This document shows positions 60,146-64,000 of a DNA stretch of 64,000 bases, piece after piece (within the stretch, counting starts at the first letter, position 1; each line of letters opens with the position of its first letter). The DNA is from JBBQUN01 sp963698395 (GTDB taxonomy: Bacteria > Actinomycetota > Acidimicrobiia > Acidimicrobiales > SZUA-35): NCBI GenBank assembly GCA_963698395.1, contig CAVOQQ010000001.1, positions 806,001 to 870,000 of the forward strand. Direction: 5' to 3'. Position numbers and translations under genes: made by a program. The notes beneath the pieces were generated by a model. That model was given only the letters and a program-made list of their open reading frames with translations, ran no database searches and was not told the origin of the DNA.

Positions 60146-61780
60146 TCAGTTCACTCGGATGTCGATGCTGTGCCAGCCGCTGGCGCCGTCGGGAGCGACG
60201 TCGGTGCGAGCCTCGGTCTGGGTGTAGCCGGAGCTGTCGGTGGCTCGGATCTCGAGTCGGTGATCGCCCGGCGTGGCGTCCCAGTTGAGGACCCACTGAC
60301 GCCACGCGTCGGGTCCGAGTGACTCGCCGAGCGAGGCCTGCATCCACTCGCCACCATCGATGCGGACTTCGACGGCGTCGATCCCGATGTTCGGGGCCCA
60401 CGCAACACCGGCGATCGGCACCGCGCCCGCACTGAGCGTCTGGTTTCGTCGTGGCGTGTCGATGCGGGACTGGGTCTTGATCGGGCCGAGCTTCGACCAA
60501 CCACGTGGGATCCAGTAGCCATCGAAATCCTCGAGGGTGGTGAGCTCGATCGACTCGATCCACTTGGTCGCCGAGACGTAGCCGTAGAGGCCGCTGACGA
60601 CGAGGCGAGCCGGGAACCCGTGCAGCACCGGGAGCGGCTCGTCGTTCATGCCGACGGCGAGCAGCGAGGTGCGACCGTCGTAGGCGGCGGCGGTGGGAAA
60701 GCCACAGTCCCACCCGTCGACCGACGTCGACTTGATCTGGGTGGCGCCGGGAAGCACGCCGGCCTCGTCGAGCAGCTCGGTGAGGGGAATGCCCTGCCAG
60801 ACCGCATTGCCGACCAGACTTCCCCCGACCTCGTTGGAGACGCACGACAGCGTCACGGTCTCGATGGTGGTGGCCCGAGCGAGCAACTCGTCGTAGGTGA
60901 ACGTGAGCTCGTTCTCGACCATGCCCTTGATGGTGAAGGTCCAGTCGGCTGGGTCGACTTGCGGCACGATGAGAGCGGTGTCGATCCGGTAGAAGTCGTC
61001 GCCGCTGATGACGACGGGCGTGATGCCGGGCGTGCTCGCCACCTCTGACGCGGCAACCGCTTCGACCCTGGCCTGGACCTCGGCCGAGGTGCTGCCGGCG
61101 CTGGCCTGAACAGCGGTTCGAGCGTCTTCGCGAGCGAGCTCGACGTTGGAACGTGATCGCAGCGAGCGCGAGGCGGCGCCACCGGCGACGGCCACCGCGC
61201 CGACCGCACCGGTGGCAACGAGAAACGATCGGCGCCCGACTGCCGGGTTGGTGGGTGATTCGGTGACGCCGATGGGGAGCGCACGATCGCTCCGGTTCGG
61301 TGTCGCAACCGCACGGCCGGGAGCGTCCAGGCGGCCGAGCAGGAGTTCGAGGGCGCCGATGCCGGCAACGACGGCAAGGAGGCTGACGACGATGGCGCCG
61401 AGCCAGCCGCCCTGGGCATCGACGCCGATGGCGAGCGCACCGAGAACACCGAACGCACCGAATCCGGCGCGGCCGACGAAGCGCCGGCCGAGGGAGAAGA
61501 CGCCGAGAGCCGACGCGATCACCAGGGAGACGATGATGGTGCCGAGCACCAGGGCCGGCTTGTCAGCCAAGCCGAAGAGGTCTTTGCCGAAGTTGACGAA
61601 CCAGGTGGGCGCCTCGTCGACGACCCGGTTGGCAACACCGGTGACAGGCCCAGGCAGGGGAGCGGCAAGGCTCGCTGCGAACTCACCGACCCCGAGCGCC
61701 ACGGCACCGGCGACGACCCCGGCCAGGGCGGCCGACGACGTCGGCGTCGTCGATCGGTTCGTTCGTTGCTGATCGGTCAT
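60146..61780 (-). CDS. Membrane-bound molybdopterin oxidoreductase (sulfite-oxidase fold)
   Basis: A 544-residue fusion. Residues 1-150 hold about four membrane helices. Near 183 comes RRSFLVATG, a Tat-like twin Arg just before a further hydrophobic segment. The rest is an oxidoreductase molybdopterin-binding domain (PF00174) with the Mo-ligating cysteine in VTLSCVSNEVGG (about residue 315), WQGIPLTELLDEAG and GFPARLVVSGLYGY, followed by a Mo-co dimerisation domain. Such proteins sit on the outer face of the membrane; the substrate may be sulfite or a methionine sulfoxide-like compound but is unknown. The candidate selenoprotein 66 nt upstream is on the same strand and may be its redox partner. 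The window's moaA, moaC and moeA supply the cofactor. Confidence 0.85.
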   Translation of the reverse strand: MTDQQRTNRSTTPTSSAALAGVVAGAVALGVGEFAASLAAPLPGPVTGVANRVVDEAPTWFVNFGKDLFGLADKPALVLGTIIVSLVIASALGVFSLGRRFVGRAGFGAFGVLGALAIGVDAQGGWLGAIVVSLLAVVAGIGALELLLGRLDAPGRAVATPNRSDRALPIGVTESPTNPAVGRRSFLVATGAVGAVAVAGGAASRSLRSRSNVELAREDARTAVQASAGSTSAEVQARVEAVAASEVASTPGITPVVISGDDFYRIDTALIVPQVDPADWTFTIKGMVENELTFTYDELLARATTIETVTLSCVSNEVGGSLVGNAVWQGIPLTELLDEAGVLPGATQIKSTSVDGWDCGFPTAAAYDGRTSLLAVGMNDEPLPVLHGFPARLVVSGLYGYVSATKWIESIELTTLEDFDGYWIPRGWSKLGPIKTQSRIDTPRRNQTLSAGAVPIAGVAWAPNIGIDAVEVRIDGGEWMQASLGESLGPDAWRQWVLNWDATPGDHRLEIRATDSSGYTQTEARTDVAPDGASGWHSIDIRVN

Positions 61781-61846
61781 GGCACCCAGTTGAGTTCGTG
61801 GGGTTGAGGTTCGTGATCGGTAGGGATCGTGGTCGGTCGTGACGGC

Positions 61847-62563
61847 TCACGTGTTGGCCTGAGCGAGTTCGACGACGGTGTCGAGGGGGAATCGGCCGGA
61901 CCAACCCTCGATGATGTTGCCATCGGCGTCGACGAGGATGGCGGCCGGCTGGCCGCGGACTCCGTAGAAGTCCCAGGATGTGAAACCGCCATCTTCCCAG
62001 AACATCGGAAGCGACGACGTACCGGTCGTCTCGACGAACTCGAAGGCGAAGTCGAGGTCGTCCTGGGTGCCGAGACCGACGACGTCGAGGATGTCGGCGT
62101 TCTGCTGAGCGAACTGCTCAACGGCCGGGCCCTCGGCCCGGCAGCTGGGTCAATGCGGGGCCCAGAACCAGATCAGGGTGGGCAAGCTGCCGCCGGCCAC
62201 CTGCTCGGCGAAGTCGACCGTTTCGCCGCTGCCGAGGTCGATGACGTCGACCTGCGGGTAGTTGGCGAGTGTGGCCGTGGGGTCGGCTGCCGGTTCTTCG
62301 CCCTCGTCCGCTGAGGACGCCGTCGTGCTCGTGTCGGTGCCGCTGCTGGGCTCGGTGCTGTCGTCCTCGGCACTGCCGTTGTCGGTGCTGGTGCTCGCCG
62401 ATGATGACTCGCCGGCGGGGGCGGCGTCGGTCGTGGTGCTGCCCGAACCGCAGGCCGAAGCGGCCATGCCGAGGGCGAAGAGCACAGCAATCGAGCGGCT
62501 GCGGTCGCGGCGTTGGCCGGCAAGAACCGCCGGCCGGCGTCGTGGTGGCTCAGATCTTGGCAT
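61847..62563 (-). CDS. TlpA-like thioredoxin-fold lipoprotein, candidate selenoprotein (in-frame TGA = Sec138)
   Basis: Reading through one TGA gives a 238-residue protein. It has a basic start, a hydrophobic core and lipobox ASAC (Cys38), a Ser/Thr/Asp-rich spacer (about 40-90), and a thioredoxin-fold domain. The redox motif is WFWAPH-U-PSC, where the TGA (62150-62152) occupies the first Cys of CPSC and Cys141 is the second. After it the frame stays open, with AEGPAVEQFA, LPMFWEDGG, the cis-Pro loop GQPAAILVDADG and the end IEGWSGRF, so the second half is conserved. A hairpin directly follows the TGA. The alternatives are a true stop mutation or a base error (TGC to TGA). It acts outside the membrane as a thiol/selenol oxidoreductase if real. 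Confidence 0.75.
62119..62147 (-). promoter_or_regulatory. Putative bacterial SECIS hairpin after the TGA
   Basis: On the minus strand, two bases past the TGA, a hairpin of twelve pairs forms: CAGC then GCCGGGCC, three-base loop GAG, then GGCCCGGC and GUUG, with a single U-C mismatch between the two stem parts. G is the first base of the loop and the loop begins 15 nt after the TGA, at the short end of the usual bacterial spacing. High genomic GC raises the chance of such stems, so this is support, not proof. Confidence 0.5.
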
Positions 62564-62617
62564 GGGGTCGGAACCGCATTCACGCCGGTCGCATTCCCGC
62601 AATCGGCGTTCTTCTTG

Positions 62618-62623
62618 TAGGTT
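62618..62623 (+). promoter_or_regulatory. Putative -10 element for the SDR at 62630
   Basis: TAGGTT ends 6 nt before the ATG at 62630, in the short divergent gap with the candidate selenoprotein gene. Confidence 0.5.
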
Positions 62624-62629
62624 CCGCAC

Positions 62630-63418
62630 ATGATCGATCTCAATGGACGAGTGGTGCTGGTGACGGGTGGCAACGGAGGGATCGGCCTCGGGTTGGCGAA
62701 GGGCTGCGTGAAGGCGGGTGCCGACGTCGTCATCTGGGGCACGAACCCCGACAAGCTGGCGGTGGCCGAAGCCGAACTCAACGACGACGCCTTGCAGGCC
62801 AGCCGTATGCGAACCGGCGGGGCCGGGCGGGTGTTGGCCCAGCGGGTCGATGTCCGGTCCGAGGAGGAAGTCGTCGGATCGTTCGCCGACGCGGTGGGCG
62901 ACATGGGCAAGGTCGACGCCGTGTTCGCCAATGCGGGCGTCGGCGAGGGCGCGCCGTTCATCGAGCAGACGCTCGAGTTGTGGCGCCGAGTCCACGCCGT
63001 CAACATCGACGGTGCCTTCCTCACCTTGCGCGAGGGTGCTCGTCACATGGTCGAACGGGGTGAAGGAGGGTCGTTGGTGGGCGTCTCCTCGACCTCGGCC
63101 ATCCACGGCGCTCCGCGCAGCCAGCCCTACGCCGTGTCGAAGGCGGGCATGTTGGCGATGATGCGCGGCCTTGCGGTCGAGCTCGCTCGCTACGGGATTC
63201 GCGCCAACAGCATCATCCCCGGCTGGACCGAGACCGAGATGACCGAAGCCGGCCGCCAGAACGACAAGTTCCTCACCAACACCACGCAGCGCACGCCGGT
63301 CCGGCGCTGGGGCACGCCCGATGACTTCGAGTCGATCGGTGCCTTCCTTGCCGACCCGACCCAGACCTTCCACACCGGCGATGAGCTGGTGGTCGACGGC
63401 GGCTACACCCGGTTCTGA
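62630..63418 (+). CDS. SDR family oxidoreductase
   Basis: A 262-residue short-chain dehydrogenase with TGGNGGIGLG, NAGVG, VSS and the YAVSK active site; IIPGWTETEM and DELVVDGGYTR close the protein. It leads a run that continues with a 3Fe-4S ferredoxin and a ferredoxin reductase, an arrangement seen around cytochrome P450 or terpenoid-degrading clusters. The substrate is unknown. Confidence 0.88.
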   Translation: MIDLNGRVVLVTGGNGGIGLGLAKGCVKAGADVVIWGTNPDKLAVAEAELNDDALQASRMRTGGAGRVLAQRVDVRSEEEVVGSFADAVGDMGKVDAVFANAGVGEGAPFIEQTLELWRRVHAVNIDGAFLTLREGARHMVERGEGGSLVGVSSTSAIHGAPRSQPYAVSKAGMLAMMRGLAVELARYGIRANSIIPGWTETEMTEAGRQNDKFLTNTTQRTPVRRWGTPDDFESIGAFLADPTQTFHTGDELVVDGGYTRF

Positions 63419-63505
63419 CCTGCACAGTAAGGTGCAACCCATCAACGAGGTGCAACCGGCCAACGGTGACCACTTCACTCAACAACGGTGCCAGGGAGGC
63501 AGCAA

Positions 63506-63697
63506 ATGAAGGTCGTGGTCGATTTCGATCTGTGTGAGAGCAACGCGGTGTGCATGGGCATCGCCCCCGAGGTGTTCGAGGTCCGAGACGACGACTTCCT
63601 CTATGTCTTGCAGGAGGAACCGCCGACCGAACTGCACGCAAAGGTGCGCGAGGCGGCCGAACGCTGCCCGAAGCAGGCCATCACCCTCGAGGACTGA
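63506..63697 (+). CDS. [3Fe-4S]-type ferredoxin (P450-associated type)
   Basis: A 63-residue ferredoxin with Cys10-x5-Cys16 and Cys54-Pro, the three-cysteine pattern of the small [3Fe-4S] ferredoxins that pass electrons to actinobacterial cytochromes P450. The start ATG 63506 follows GGGAGG closely. The ferredoxin reductase gene starts five bases after its stop codon, so they form one operon and an electron chain. Confidence 0.9.
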   Translation: MKVVVDFDLCESNAVCMGIAPEVFEVRDDDFLYVLQEEPPTELHAKVREAAERCPKQAITLED

Positions 63698-63701
63698 GTT
63701 C

Positions 63702-64000
63702 GTGTACGAACACATCGTGGTCGTCGGTGCCTCACTGGCCGGTCTCCAGGCGGCGCAAGGTCTCCGACGGGGCGGCTACGAGGGGACGCTCACCATCGTC
63801 GGTGACGAACCCGACTATCCCTACGATCGGCCGCCGCTGTCGAAGGGATTCCTCGACGGGAAGGTGCCCGAGGAGAAGTTGCGGCTGCGAGGCGCGGCCG
63901 ATCCCGAGGCCCTCGGCGTCGAGTGGAAGCTCGGCACCGCAGCCGTGGCGCTCGACGCCGCCACCCGCACGATCACGTTCGACGACGGTTCGATGCTGTC
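63702..64000 (+). CDS. FAD-dependent ferredoxin reductase, partial (cut by right edge)
   Basis: The first 99 codons show the FAD-binding fold of the rubredoxin/ferredoxin reductase class: IVVVGASLAGLQAAQGL (GxGxxG variant), YPYDRPPLSKGFL and the following strand pattern. Such enzymes take electrons from NAD(P)H and give them to the ferredoxin just upstream. The GTG start at 63702 is close behind the ferredoxin gene. The rest is outside the window. Confidence 0.9.
   Translation, partial: MYEHIVVVGASLAGLQAAQGLRRGGYEGTLTIVGDEPDYPYDRPPLSKGFLDGKVPEEKLRLRGAADPEALGVEWKLGTAAVALDAATRTITFDDGSML

Noticed and set aside
59958..60227. Possible 89-residue gene in the convergent gap.
   Set aside because: No ribosome binding site or promoter-like motif, no family resemblance, and Arg-rich shadow-like composition overlapping the oxidoreductase end.

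Overview
The window is high-GC DNA with densely packed genes on both strands. Its actinobacterial markers include an EccC/WXG100 type VII secretion locus, a polyprenol-phosphomannose mannosyltransferase-like protein, DUF3097, many GTG/TTG starts and many apparently leaderless promoters (TANNNT 6-8 nt before the start codon). I infer an Actinomycetota member, probably of the Acidimicrobiia type. No rRNA or taxonomic marker gene is present to prove this. I see no CRISPR array, prophage, transposase or plasmid gene. The window reads as core chromosome with short accessory stretches.

Layout. 1-6.5 kb: AI-2E-family permease (cut by the left edge), M50/CBS protease, SDR, alpha/beta hydrolase remnant, membrane HEPN protein and a GGDEF-EAL protein; nearly every gene here carries apparent one-base frameshifts. 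6.6-11.6 kb: DUF3097, four 73-bp tandem repeats, ABC-F ATPase, SDR, PatB-type aminotransferase. 11.6-17.1 kb: EccC-like ATPase facing a WXG100 operon. 17.3-24.7 kb: mannosyltransferase, membrane trypsin-like protease, NfuA-like protein, folD, purU, FKBP, LiaF-like protein. 24.7-37.1 kb: lipid, quinone and cell-surface metabolism with TetR regulation, a second ABC-F, an OafA-type acyltransferase, acyl-CoA synthetase, M15 peptidase, DUF2237, TesB and a degenerate GGDEF-EAL protein. 37.1-49.2 kb: dxs, 18-bp repeats, a thioesterase, a tldD-pmbA-PHP operon, a pseudo-receiver/HEAT/GT2 operon, a SAF-domain protein and FmdB. 49.4-57.5 kb: galU, moeA, MarR-GNAT, PhyH, VOC, moaA, moaC, a small membrane protein, tRNA-Ala(CGC) and a frame-disrupted proline-rich membrane protein. 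57.6-64 kb: phosphoribosyltransferase, YheO-like HTH, M23 peptidase, a membrane molybdopterin oxidoreductase with a TlpA-like candidate selenoprotein, SDR, 3Fe-4S ferredoxin and ferredoxin reductase (cut by the right edge).

The genes that most clearly work together are moeA/moaA/moaC, which make the cofactor needed by the molybdopterin oxidoreductase at 60.1 kb; folD and purU in one-carbon metabolism; tldD-pmbA-PHP, translationally coupled; the pseudo-receiver/HEAT/GT2 operon, likely for regulated export of a glycan; and the EccC/WXG100 locus.

The most notable single signal is an in-frame TGA at 62150-62152 in a thioredoxin-fold lipoprotein. It sits exactly where the first cysteine of the CxxC motif belongs, giving UPSC, and a strong hairpin follows it directly. 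This is what a selenocysteine codon with a bacterial SECIS element would look like.
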